From the IMG/VR virus record IMGVR_UViG_3300028782_000005, positions 1 through 25,992 of that record: a DNA stretch of 25,992 nt, one strand, 5' to 3'. Within the stretch, counting starts at the first letter, position 1. Each line of letters starts with the position of its first letter. Below, piece by piece: positions 14,335 to 22,385 of the stretch. The notes beneath the pieces were generated by a model that was not told where the DNA came from, made no database searches, and saw only the letters and a program-made list of their open reading frames with translations. The stretch comes from a virus. Both the position numbers and the translations under genes were made by a program.

Positions 14335-14574
14335 CTACTTCGGCCAAGCCTCAAGCACCGAGTCGAGCCGCGAAGCGCACTCGTCGTACAGCACGATGAC
14401 CTCGCGGCTCCACAGCACCTGGTCTGCGCCGGTCTTACCGGTCGGGGCTGGAAGCGCTGGGCAGCGCCGGTCCAAGTTGGCGGCGAGCGTTGGAGGCGGC
14501 GATGTCGTCAGAGAGGATGCGCAACCCACCGTCATCAAGACACACGTTGCGGTACACAGGCTTTTCCAGAACAC
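14335..14574 (-). CDS. Rz1: Outer-membrane spanin subunit, Rz1-like lipoprotein
   Basis: This 79-aa protein starts MFWKSLCTATCVLMTVGCAS, a signal peptide with a lipobox-like end (Cys18 as the lipidated residue), and then has a Pro-rich stretch (TTSPPP) typical of Rz1 proteins. It lies mostly inside the Rz-like gene in another frame, the classic overlapping spanin arrangement. It would sit in the inner leaflet of the outer membrane and bind the Rz subunit to fuse the membranes at lysis. Confidence 0.85.
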   Translation of the reverse strand: MFWKSLCTATCVLMTVGCASSLTTSPPPTLAANLDRRCPALPAPTGKTGADQVLWSREVIVLYDECASRLDSVLEAWPK

Positions 14575-14797
14575 GTTGAACCTCCTTCACGACGATGCGC
14601 TCTCGCGCACCACGTTGTTCTCGTTGAGTCTCAAACCTGGCCGATGCCTGTGAGACCATGCGTTGCTGCTCGTCGGCCACTTCCTTCTGAGCCTGGACCC
14701 TTTGCAGTTCCCGGGCGTCGGCTCGCCAGTCAGCGACCGTCCAGCCCAGACCGATCCCTGCAACCAGCGCCGCGCCAGCAACATAGGCGGCGATCAC
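14435..14797 (-). CDS. Rz: Inner-membrane spanin subunit, Rz-like
   Basis: This 120-aa protein has one N-terminal membrane segment (AAYVAGAALVAGIGLGWTVA, residues 3-22) as a signal anchor and then a long periplasmic helix rich in Arg, Glu and Gln (24-75), as in Rz proteins. It overlaps the endolysin stop (ATGA at 14794-14797) and contains the start of the Rz1-like gene. Together they form a two-component spanin that disrupts the outer membrane after endolysin action. Confidence 0.85.
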   Translation of the reverse strand: MIAAYVAGAALVAGIGLGWTVADWRADARELQRVQAQKEVADEQQRMVSQASARFETQREQRGARERIVVKEVQRVLEKPVYRNVCLDDGGLRILSDDIAASNARRQLGPALPSASSPDR

Positions 14798-15408
14798 GAC
14801 AGGGCCTGCAAGGCGCGGTCGAACCGACAGCGCCGCTCGTCAGCACCCAGCATGGCTCGGCCGTTGATCTTGCGGGTGATGGCGTCGATCTGTGAGCCGT
14901 CAGCCAGGTCGTTGCAGCCGGCGGCGGACCAGAACCATGCGGCGGTCATGGCCGCGCTCTCAGGCTCAGCCACCATGGCCGGGTGGTTCTTCAGGTCCAC
15001 CCCGAGCGCCCCTCCGGCGGCCATGTAGTTGGCCCGGCCGGTGATCTGGAAGAGACCACGGCCCCGGTACCTCCACCCATCTCCGCTGGCGTCGTCGCCG
15101 TTGCCGAGCCTGTTGGCATACACGCGGTTGGCCAAGGCTTCAGGATTGCGGATGAGCGGCGCCGCAGCAGCGGTTGACGGCACGCTGGACGGGAACACGG
15201 CTGCGATGCGCTCCGGCGTCGAGTAGTGCAGGTTCTCCTCCAACCGGGTGAAGTTGACCGACTCGTGAGCCGCCTGGGCGATGAACGCCGCCATGCGCAC
15301 CGGGCTGAGGATCTCGAAGCGCTCGAAGGCTTGCTGGAGCGGAGCGAGGAAGGTGCGGGCCTGGGTCGGCCCGATACCGCACGCGATCAGGTGGTCGAGA
15401 GTGAGCAT
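14794..15408 (-). CDS. Endolysin, GH19 chitinase/lysozyme-like
   Basis: This 204-aa protein is a glycoside hydrolase family 19-type phage endolysin that cuts peptidoglycan. It shows FIAQAAHESVNF (42-53, catalytic E49), LEENLHYS (56-63, second acid E58), and GWRYRGRGLFQITGRANY (111-128), the GH19 core. There is no signal peptide or membrane segment, so a holin should be needed for release. Strong ribosome binding site. Upstream of Rz/Rz1 and downstream of three membrane proteins, the normal lysis order. Confidence 0.94.
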   Translation of the reverse strand: MLTLDHLIACGIGPTQARTFLAPLQQAFERFEILSPVRMAAFIAQAAHESVNFTRLEENLHYSTPERIAAVFPSSVPSTAAAAPLIRNPEALANRVYANRLGNGDDASGDGWRYRGRGLFQITGRANYMAAGGALGVDLKNHPAMVAEPESAAMTAAWFWSAAGCNDLADGSQIDAITRKINGRAMLGADERRCRFDRALQALS

Positions 15409-15416
15409 GGTTTGTG

Positions 15417-15424
15417 CCCTCCTC
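15417..15424 (-). promoter_or_regulatory. Strong ribosome binding site of the endolysin gene
   Basis: On the minus strand GAGGAGGG lies eight bases before the ATG at 15408. It is much closer to consensus than most sites here, and the endolysin is one of the few minus-strand genes with a real gap (56 bases) upstream, suggesting independent, strong translation. Confidence 0.7.
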
Positions 15425-15464
15425 AGACCATGCTACGCCCGGCCCCCGGGCGGCGCAACGGCTG

Positions 15465-15839
15465 TTACCTTCCAGCCAGGCGAACGCGACTCGGGACTCG
15501 CTGCTGGTGCACCTGCTGACCTGGCTTGAGAGTGCCCTCCGGGGCTCCGTGGCGCCAGCGGGCCGACCCTGCCAGCAGGTAGACCATGACGCCGACGCTC
15601 AATACCGCGACCCCGATCCGTGGTTGCGCCATCAGGTCCACGACCCAGCCTTCGGCTCCGTAAGCACGCAGCAATCTCCAGTCCAGCGCCGTCATGCCGG
15701 CCACAAACAGGCTCAACGCCAGGACGGCGTGCTGGAACACTACCACGCCCCGGGTCCGGCCGGAGACCATGAACGCTATGCGGCACAGCACCGCCCAGAT
15801 GGCCATGTTGGCCGCGATCAACGTCACGATCGTCATCAT
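15465..15839 (-). CDS. Three-pass membrane protein, holin candidate
   Basis: This 124-aa protein has three hydrophobic segments, at about residues 3-25, 32-53 and 73-92, and a polar, basic C-terminal tail (93-124). Size, topology and position directly before the endolysin fit a class I-like holin, but no holin family was recognised. AAGGGGTGAG precedes two tandem ATGs (15839, 15836), an arrangement that in lambda S makes holin and antiholin forms; whether both are used here is unknown. Confidence 0.75.
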   Translation of the reverse strand: MMTIVTLIAANMAIWAVLCRIAFMVSGRTRGVVVFQHAVLALSLFVAGMTALDWRLLRAYGAEGWVVDLMAQPRIGVAVLSVGVMVYLLAGSARWRHGAPEGTLKPGQQVHQQRVPSRVRLAGR

Positions 15840-15843
15840 TTAC

Positions 15844-16248
15844 TCACCCCTTAGATCGCGATTCCACGAATCGCTCAATGCGGCGCTTGACTAGCGCCGC
15901 AGACCACTGACCAACCCTGATCCAGTCCATGCCGATGGCGGGAATCCCAAGCGCGACAAAGAACAACCAGTCGGTAGGGTTACCACCGTTGTGGGCCGCT
16001 AGCCAGGTGGCCGCCGTGCTGGCGCTGCCGACCGTCACCACGAACGAGACCATCACGAACCATAGCGCACGCACCCTCACCCCGCCGCCTTCAGGGTCGG
16101 ACTGCAGCCTCAACAGGCCGACCAACATGCCCCCGAACCACCCGAACACGATCAGCGCGAATGTGCTGATTAAAGGCCCCATTTGCTGGCCGAACACCAC
16201 CGTCGCTACGACGGCGATGAAGGTCTCAAGATTTGGTATTTTTTCCAC
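15844..16248 (-). CDS. Multi-pass membrane protein, lysis cassette
   Basis: This 134-aa protein has about three or four hydrophobic segments (8-46, 62-85 and 94-112) and a basic C-terminus. The GTG at 16248 is preferred because CGGAG stands about eight bases upstream; a TTG at 16269 in the same frame gives seven more residues and overlaps the previous gene further. It is one of three consecutive membrane proteins before the endolysin, so it may be a holin, antiholin or accessory membrane protein. Confidence 0.75.
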   Translation of the reverse strand: MEKIPNLETFIAVVATVVFGQQMGPLISTFALIVFGWFGGMLVGLLRLQSDPEGGGVRVRALWFVMVSFVVTVGSASTAATWLAAHNGGNPTDWLFFVALGIPAIGMDWIRVGQWSAALVKRRIERFVESRSKG

Positions 16249-16603
16249 GACTACTGCTCCGTACGGCAAGCGAAACCATGAGACCGATGTACATCCCTAG
16301 CAAGGTGATCGGGGTGTTGAACACCCCATCACATTGGGCCTCGCCAGGCACCGGGGTCCACGGCTCGATGAGCCAGGCTACGGAACAACCGGCGGTGGCA
16401 AGCTGGAGGCAAATGAGGTACGCCAGCACCAACCCCATCTCCTCGCTGCGGTGGAACACCGCGGCCAGCAGGCCCAGCAGCAACGCCGTATAGATGGCCC
16501 CGGAGGCGTTCCACACGTTCGCCTGCATCGCGATGGGTGCCCACATCCACCCAAAGCGGGCGCAGAGCCCCACCAGCAGGAGGACGAGGGCCAGCGACTT
16601 CAC
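16226..16603 (-). CDS. Four-pass membrane protein, lysis cassette
   Basis: This 125-aa protein has hydrophobic segments at about 3-27, 35-51, 57-79 and 96-113 and a basic tail (SSSRGKNTKS). It starts with GTG 16603, overlapping the stop of the 43-aa gene (GTGA), and overlaps the next gene at its end. No family recognised. Its place suggests a lysis or envelope role, which is inference. Confidence 0.75.
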   Translation of the reverse strand: MKSLALVLLLVGLCARFGWMWAPIAMQANVWNASGAIYTALLLGLLAAVFHRSEEMGLVLAYLICLQLATAGCSVAWLIEPWTPVPGEAQCDGVFNTPITLLGMYIGLMVSLAVRSSSRGKNTKS

Positions 16604-16731
16604 ACCGGGGTCGTCGGGTGGGGGCCGACCAGCACCACCAGCAAGCCGTCTTTCACTTTGGACTCGGGGAGCTTCTTCACGCCGTAGATGGTCGCACGGT
16701 AGGCGACCAAGGCCAGCAGGATCTCGATCAT
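16600..16731 (-). CDS. Small protein (43 aa) with hydrophobic N-terminus
   Basis: On the minus strand, ATG at 16731 opens a 43-codon frame starting MIEILLALVAYRATIYGVKK. AAGGAG lies six bases upstream, a near-ideal ribosome binding site, and the TGA stop overlaps the GTG of the next gene. It fills what would otherwise be a 140-base gap in a tightly packed operon. A possible small membrane-associated protein; function unknown. Confidence 0.75.
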   Translation of the reverse strand: MIEILLALVAYRATIYGVKKLPESKVKDGLLVVLVGPHPTTPV

Positions 16732-16742
16732 TGGGTTCTCCT

Positions 16743-19700
16743 TCAGGGTTTGGGTTTCTTCATCGCGTCGCGCAGGGCCTGCACGATGCCTTTGCCGGCG
16801 AACGCATTGTCCACGGTCACCTCGCCGGTTGGTGTGACGCGCCCGATGCGGTTGCCTTGCTTGTTCACCGCCTCGAAACCGCCAGTCTTCACCGGCCGCA
16901 AGGTCACGCCTTCGGGTAAGGGTCTTTCTTTGCCGGCTTCGGCTTTGGTATCGGGAACGGGCTTTTCTTTGCGGGTTTCGGCGGTTTGACCATTTTGGTC
17001 TCCTTTGAGGTCTGAAGCCTTGGCACGAGGGCCGTCAGCTTCCTTGTTGATGATATTCTTGCTCTGCATCTCCTCCACGAATGCGAGACCGTCAGTGGTC
17101 TGCACGCGGCCTGGAGCGATATCGTGACCGGCATCCCGGACCGCCCGGTACATCATCTCCGCCAAGCCGCGCCTTCTGAGGTACGGGGCGACCTTCACGT
17201 TCTCGGCCACCAGAGTGCCGTCCTTGCGGATCGCGAAGTCCACGAACCCCCGCCGCTGACCGGTCACCGGGTCATGCACCTCCACCAGGATCGCCTTCTC
17301 CTTCTTGTCGGCCCCAAGCACCTGTTCACTGACCTTGACCTGGTAGGGGTCGCCCTTCTTGTCGAAGCCTTCAAGCTGACCGCGAGGCCCCTTCTCCAGC
17401 CGCACCTCGGCCTCCGGAGCCTTCGCCTCGCCTTTGCCGGGCGCGGTGAACAACTCCTTGGCCTCACCAACAGGGATCGCCTCTTCGACGCCCGAGTCGG
17501 TGACGTGAGTGGCCTCACCGGTGGGGAGCTTCTTCATCTCCGGTGCCCGACCGGTGGCGGGCTCGTTGGGCACCTCCGTGGCCTTGCCCACCGGGATCTT
17601 GCCGACCTTCTCGGTCTTGATCTCGGGCTGACCTTCGGTCACCTCACCGACCGGGATCTTCTCCGGCTTCTCCAGGTCCTCAGCGCGCGCCAGCAGGCGC
17701 TCTTTCAGCTTCGCGTCCTTGACCCCCGCGGCCACCTGGCGCAACTCGGCCACGTCGGCCTTGAGCTTCTCGGCTTCGGCCTGGGCCTTGATCTCGCGCT
17801 TGAGCTTGGCGGCCTCCGCGGTCAGCGCCTTCTTCACGGCTTCTGACTTCGCACCCTGCTGCAACTGTTCGATCTCCGCCAGGCGCGGGTCGGTAGGCGC
17901 GACCTCGGTGGCCTCACCCACCGGGATCTTGCCGGGGTTCTGGGCTTCGAACTCGTCGATCGTCGCCAGCGCGTCCTGCATCGCGCGGCCGGTGGGCTCC
18001 GTGGCGCCGACCTCCTTCGGAGGACCGCCCACCATGGCGTCGGGCAGGTCCGGACGCCCAGGCACGGCCGGGATCTGCTCGCCGGCTCGCCGGCCGGGAG
18101 TTGGGGGTTCGGCCACCACCTGCTTCACCGGGCCGGCATCCGACTGGTTCTCTCGGGAGATCCGTAGGTCGGCGCCACCGGGGCGCACCCGGGCAGGCCC
18201 GCCGGCCTCATCGACCGCGGGCACCAGCCCCTCAGTCGGAACCACCTCCTGGCGGCCTGCGGACGCCGTAGCGCCGGGCGCGGTCTCCCAGTCTGGCGTC
18301 AAGTCGCCCAGCGGGCCCGCGGGCGGTGCACCGTCCTCCCGAGCCGGGAATGGTGACTGCTCGGCGGTGAGTTCCGGCTTGGGGGCCGGGGCTTGGGGTT
18401 TCTTGCCTGCCATGCGCTTCTGCATGAATTCGCTACCCAGGGCGGCACGCGCCCCGGGCCGGGCGACGAGCGCCGCCAGCGCGGTGGTCGGGCCGTGAAG
18501 CGCCGCCAGCAGAATGTCGCGGAAGTCAGGGCCGGTACCGCCGGACTTGCCCTTCTTCTGTGCGAGGCCCTCCTCGCCGAACTGCTTGGCGAACTCAGCG
18601 ATCTGCTTGGCACCTCCGGTGAGCTTGGCACCCTTCTCCAGCGCCCGTTTGTAGGCCATGGCGTTCACCTCGCCCGGCTTGCCGTCCATGGCCTCGTCCA
18701 ACAGGTACGTCTTGGCGATGCGCACCCGGGCAGCCTGGTACTTGGCCACCGCGTCGGCGAGTTCCGGCGAGCGCTTCGTCTCCGCCATGCGTGTCAACGC
18801 CCGGTCCAAGGAGTTGTCCACCGCAGATGCAGCCGCACGGTACGAGGCCCCGAGCTTCTTGTCGCCGGCCCGGAACGCCTTGTCGGCCTCGTTGCGCAGG
18901 TCCTTCACCACCTCGATCGCGGAGGCCGAATCCACATCCGCCTTGCGCAGGCCTTCGACGCGCTTGATGATGGGATTGTTCAGCAGCTCCGGGAAGTCCT
19001 TGGCGGCCTCGGTGTACGGCCTGGTGATGTTGTCCAGGTCCTTGCCGTACTGGGCGTCGTTCTCGAACCGGCCAACGTCCTTCACGACCGCGTAGTTCTC
19101 ACCTTCCTGCTTGCGGATCGCGGCTGTGGCTTCAGGCGTCGCCGGCACGTCGTCAGGCAGGCCCACGTCCTGACGGGCGAGCCTGGAGGTGTTCTCGGCG
19201 TTGTGGGCGGAGAACTCCTTCTCCAGCCGCCCAGAACCGGCTGCGGTCTGAGTCATGCGGGCAGCCACACCGGCATTGGCCGCCTTCGGGGTCAGCTTGT
19301 ACCCGGCCTCGTGCGCGGCTTCGATGCCGGCCCGTTCCGGGGCCGCGAGGGCGGCTTCCTTAGCAGCCTTCACTTCTCGGGCAACCGTGCGGGTGGCGTT
19401 GAACTTCCGGTTCGCGTCCAGCGCCGCGGAGCCCGCGGTACGCAGGTCGCGACCCACCATCCGGCTGGCACTGCTGAGTGCTGCGGCTTCAGCCGGCAGG
19501 CCTCCCAGAGGTGCGAGTTGGGACAGACCCTCGGCCGCCTGGGCTGCACGCTCTTGCCCAAGTTCACTGCGGGGGTTGTAGACGAGGCTGGCGGCCCCCT
19601 CCTTGGCACCCGCACCGATCGCGTCCAGCGCCGGCACGCTGCCGTCCGCCTGGCGACGCAGCCCGCCGCTGGCAGCCGAGCCTGCGAACGCCCCGAGGCC

Positions 19701-19970
19701 CCCACCCACGGCCCCGAGCAACCCGCCGGTGGCCGCGCTCGCCAGGTGCATGCCGGTTTCCACCAGCGCCGTGATCTTCTGCGTCAGCGTGGGTGGGGCA
19801 GACGACCGCCCCGGCAGGGAAGGTTGACTGACCCGGCCGGAGGCGGGGTCCAGTGTCGGGACGCTGGAGAAGGCCGGCGCGGGCGCAGCATCGCCTCCGG
19901 CGTCCATCTCGAAACCAGGAGGTGGCGGCGGATCTTCCTCGAAGCCGGGAGGCAGTGCAGGATCATTCAT
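16743..19970 (-). CDS. Large internal-virion-type protein with GNAT-like domain
   Basis: This 1075-aa protein is probably packaged in the virion and may help DNA ejection. The N-terminus is Pro-rich with a repeated PPGFE motif (LPPGFEEDPPPPPGFEMD), common at the start of phage internal proteins. Residues about 65-105 are Gly/Ala-rich and may insert in membranes. A long helical part follows, to about 450, then a disordered Pro/Gly/Glu-rich region (500-850) with five IPVGEATE-like repeats. At about 880-980 a GNAT-like unit is visible: GFVDFAIRKDGT, then VAPYLRRRGLAEMMYRAV, the acetyl-CoA loop-like segment. ATG 19970 overlaps the previous stop (ATGA); an ATG at 19985 is the alternative. Confidence 0.85.
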   Translation of the reverse strand: MNDPALPPGFEEDPPPPPGFEMDAGGDAAPAPAFSSVPTLDPASGRVSQPSLPGRSSAPPTLTQKITALVETGMHLASAATGGLLGAVGGGLGAFAGSAASGGLRRQADGSVPALDAIGAGAKEGAASLVYNPRSELGQERAAQAAEGLSQLAPLGGLPAEAAALSSASRMVGRDLRTAGSAALDANRKFNATRTVAREVKAAKEAALAAPERAGIEAAHEAGYKLTPKAANAGVAARMTQTAAGSGRLEKEFSAHNAENTSRLARQDVGLPDDVPATPEATAAIRKQEGENYAVVKDVGRFENDAQYGKDLDNITRPYTEAAKDFPELLNNPIIKRVEGLRKADVDSASAIEVVKDLRNEADKAFRAGDKKLGASYRAAASAVDNSLDRALTRMAETKRSPELADAVAKYQAARVRIAKTYLLDEAMDGKPGEVNAMAYKRALEKGAKLTGGAKQIAEFAKQFGEEGLAQKKGKSGGTGPDFRDILLAALHGPTTALAALVARPGARAALGSEFMQKRMAGKKPQAPAPKPELTAEQSPFPAREDGAPPAGPLGDLTPDWETAPGATASAGRQEVVPTEGLVPAVDEAGGPARVRPGGADLRISRENQSDAGPVKQVVAEPPTPGRRAGEQIPAVPGRPDLPDAMVGGPPKEVGATEPTGRAMQDALATIDEFEAQNPGKIPVGEATEVAPTDPRLAEIEQLQQGAKSEAVKKALTAEAAKLKREIKAQAEAEKLKADVAELRQVAAGVKDAKLKERLLARAEDLEKPEKIPVGEVTEGQPEIKTEKVGKIPVGKATEVPNEPATGRAPEMKKLPTGEATHVTDSGVEEAIPVGEAKELFTAPGKGEAKAPEAEVRLEKGPRGQLEGFDKKGDPYQVKVSEQVLGADKKEKAILVEVHDPVTGQRRGFVDFAIRKDGTLVAENVKVAPYLRRRGLAEMMYRAVRDAGHDIAPGRVQTTDGLAFVEEMQSKNIINKEADGPRAKASDLKGDQNGQTAETRKEKPVPDTKAEAGKERPLPEGVTLRPVKTGGFEAVNKQGNRIGRVTPTGEVTVDNAFAGKGIVQALRDAMKKPKP
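17447..17940 (-). repeat. Five degenerate IPVGEATE-type peptide repeats
   Basis: Within the 1075-aa protein, KIPVGEATEV, KIPVGEVTEG, KIPVGKATEV, KLPTGEATHV and AIPVGEAKEL occur at about residues 680, 768, 793, 815 and 831. The first two are about 90 residues apart and the rest lie 15-25 apart. The linkers are acidic and low in complexity. The DNA copies are similar but not identical, so the repeat is maintained at protein level. Confidence 0.85.
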
Positions 19971-22120
19971 TTGAGGGGTACCCATTGACCGTTCTGGAGC
20001 ATCAGTTTCTCACCGGTCTTCGGGTTGGTGGCGGTACGCACGCCAGGCGGTGCTTTCGGAGCCGCAGCACCACCAGGCTGTTGCAGCCCGAGGCCACGGG
20101 CTGGCGCAGTGGCCGCACCCTGAGCCTTCTGGGCCGCAACCACGTCTTTCAACGTCAGGTTGGGGTTGTCCTCCTGGCCCTTGGTCAACTGCGACAGATC
20201 GCGCTGAGTGAACGGTACCGACTTCCGGATGTTGGCTACGACTTCCTCGGCGTGATCCCGCATTTCCTTCGGCACCCGCGGGTTGGCGATCGTGGTCTCC
20301 AACCCGGCCTCGACGATCTGTCGGGTCTGCGCCAGCTTCTGCAGCTTCGTCAGGTTGGTGTCGCCTTCCTTGAACAGCACGGAATCCATCTGGTGAGTCA
20401 ACGAACCGGAGGGTGCGAGGCCCGCGGACTCGATGGCGGCCAGAGAGCGTTGGAAGCCGGTAGCCATGACGTTGTACGACTGCGCCTCCTGCCCGGTCAT
20501 CTTGTTGGCGAGCACCTCCTTGGCGGCATCCATCAACCCGACACCTTGCTTGCGCCCACCGAACAGACCGGTGCTGGCTGTCAGCGGGAGGCTCGTGACG
20601 CTCTCCAGATCCTTGGCAGCTTCATTTCCGGACAACAGCACCCGTTGGATGAATATCGCTTCCCGAGACCCGAGTTCGCTTTGCTTGCCCATGTCGGCGC
20701 CAGGCTTGTACTGCAGCGCCAGGGACAGCATGCGCCTCCGTTCCTCGCCCTTGGTGCTGATGTCGGTGGGCTTAATCTTCCCTTCGGCCAGGGCACGAAC
20801 CACATCCGCATCCGCCTTCGGGAGTGTCTTCAGGAAATCCTCACCGTGCAGGTCAGGATTCGCCAGAACCTCACCTGGCGTAGCATTGGGTGCGGCCTTT
20901 GTCGGCCTGATGCCTGACATGTTGGCCTTGCGCATCGCCGCCGCCTCTTCGGGCGTGATGTCGCCGTCTACTTCTGCCTGGTCGATGTCCGCCATCTTGG
21001 CCCGGTACGTAGACACCCCGGCGCCTGGCGAGAACAGCTTCGGCGTTGCACCTTTCTTCAACTCCGTCTGGTTGACCACCTTGCCGGTGATGTCGATCTC
21101 ACGGTCCAGCACGCGGTCACCGAGATCCACCTTCTCACGGGTTACGGTCTTCTTGCTGGGTTTCGTGAGGGAGTAGAACTCGTCGAAGTACTTCTGCACC
21201 TCCGGCCCGACCTCACGCTCGCCCTGCGCCATCTTCTCGGCGATGTCCGGGCGCTGCAACGCGGTCGTCAGCACACCCAGGTTCCCAACCCAATCCAACG
21301 ACTTCTTGACGCTGATGGGTTCGACCTGCTCGTCCTGCACCGAGGCACCGCGCGTCATGGGGGCGTCGTAGTAGCGCTCCTGGGTGTCGCCGGGGCGCTG
21401 CACGTAGACACGGATGACCGGGAACACCTTGTCCGGGTCCATCCGCCCATTGGCGTCCTTCGCCGGCACGAGGCGGATCACCTCCTTGCGGGTGATCTTG
21501 CCGTCCGAGGGCGCCTCCTCACCCACACCCTGCCGCAGCCGCGGGGCGAACAGCCCGTTGACGGCCTGGAGCGTGAGGCCCTGGTTGTTGGTCTCGATGC
21601 CGGCTTGCAGGTCGTTGGCGTGCTGCGGCATGCCGGCCAGGTCCTTCATCGTCATGCCGGTGCCCACGGTCACGGCCTTGAACGCCTGGGCCGGTGACAT
21701 GCTGCCCAGGTCAAGCTGGCCAGCGGCGAGGCGTGAGGCGTCGTCGAGCGCCGCCTGACGCAGCTTCGCCAGCCGGCCGGACACCACGCTGTACTCCTCG
21801 GCCGTGCCGGCCGGGACTGGCGCCCCTGCAGTCTGCGCAGCGGTGCTGGCGGCCAGGAGTTCAGCCCGGCGGCTTGTCAGCGCCGTGGTCGCCCGAGCGG
21901 TGGCGTCGCGACGTTCTGCGTCCTGCAGCCGGGTCTCGGCTCGCTGGTCCGCGCTGCGCCGGAGCCCGAGTTCCTCCTCGGCTCGGGTGTCGGCCTGTGC
22001 CTGGCGGGCTTCCTGGACACCACGCTGGCGCTTCTCCTCCGCCGCAGCGTCAGCACGCAGCCCGAGGCCGAAGCCTGTCTCAATCCCGCGGGCGGCGCCC
22101 GCACCGAAGCTGGTGGCCAT
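19967..22120 (-). CDS. Internal-virion/ejection-type protein (717 aa)
   Basis: This 717-aa soluble protein has an Ala/Arg/Glu-rich coiled-coil-like N-terminus (25-90), a mixed central domain and a Gln/Ala/Pro-rich tail ending NPKTGEKLMLQNGQWVPLK, an ending seen in many phage internal or structural proteins. Two EF-hand-like loops, SDGKITRKEV (about 204) and VDGDITPEEA (about 387), are visible. It lies between a glycine-zipper protein and the GNAT-containing protein, an order suggesting a set of ejected proteins. No enzymatic motif seen. Confidence 0.82.
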   Translation of the reverse strand: MATSFGAGAARGIETGFGLGLRADAAAEEKRQRGVQEARQAQADTRAEEELGLRRSADQRAETRLQDAERRDATARATTALTSRRAELLAASTAAQTAGAPVPAGTAEEYSVVSGRLAKLRQAALDDASRLAAGQLDLGSMSPAQAFKAVTVGTGMTMKDLAGMPQHANDLQAGIETNNQGLTLQAVNGLFAPRLRQGVGEEAPSDGKITRKEVIRLVPAKDANGRMDPDKVFPVIRVYVQRPGDTQERYYDAPMTRGASVQDEQVEPISVKKSLDWVGNLGVLTTALQRPDIAEKMAQGEREVGPEVQKYFDEFYSLTKPSKKTVTREKVDLGDRVLDREIDITGKVVNQTELKKGATPKLFSPGAGVSTYRAKMADIDQAEVDGDITPEEAAAMRKANMSGIRPTKAAPNATPGEVLANPDLHGEDFLKTLPKADADVVRALAEGKIKPTDISTKGEERRRMLSLALQYKPGADMGKQSELGSREAIFIQRVLLSGNEAAKDLESVTSLPLTASTGLFGGRKQGVGLMDAAKEVLANKMTGQEAQSYNVMATGFQRSLAAIESAGLAPSGSLTHQMDSVLFKEGDTNLTKLQKLAQTRQIVEAGLETTIANPRVPKEMRDHAEEVVANIRKSVPFTQRDLSQLTKGQEDNPNLTLKDVVAAQKAQGAATAPARGLGLQQPGGAAAPKAPPGVRTATNPKTGEKLMLQNGQWVPLK

Positions 22121-22123
22121 GGC

Positions 22124-22384
22124 TTAAAAAAGGCCTCCGGCAATCGAGCCGATCGCGCCGCCCACAAGCGAGCCCACCGGGCCCCAGGCCATGCCGATGG
22201 TCGATCCGATCGTGGCGCCAAGCTGGCGGTTGCCAGCCTTCTCGTTCTGCTCCATCTGCTGGTTGGCGATGTTGCGGCGCTGCTCCGTGCCTGCCGCCTG
22301 AGCAGCCTCGTACATCGCCTCGCGACCGCGGCTGGCACCCAGGGTGGCGAGGTTGGCTCCGATTCCGAGACCACGAGTGGCCAT
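22124..22384 (-). CDS. Small glycine-zipper protein
   Basis: The 86-aa protein has a Glu/Gln/Asn-rich helix (23-52) and a C-terminal glycine zipper (TIGSTIGMAWGPVGSLVGGA, then IGSIAGGLF), a pattern that lets helices pack in or cross membranes. AAGGAG lies before the ATG. Only TAA GCC separates it from the next gene in the same frame, and both begin MAT with a Gly/Ala-rich stretch. A minor internal virion protein is likely but not proven. Confidence 0.8.
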   Translation of the reverse strand: MATRGLGIGANLATLGASRGREAMYEAAQAAGTEQRRNIANQQMEQNEKAGNRQLGATIGSTIGMAWGPVGSLVGGAIGSIAGGLF

Positions 22385-22385
22385 G

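Noticed and set aside
17447-17940. Repeated DNA segments considered as a CRISPR array
   Set aside because: Copies are imperfect, irregularly spaced and in frame within a protein-coding gene.
18393-19988. A 531-codon plus-strand frame opposite the 1075-aa virion protein
   Set aside because: The translation is low complexity without motifs, and the minus-strand gene has a fitting start, overlaps and domains.
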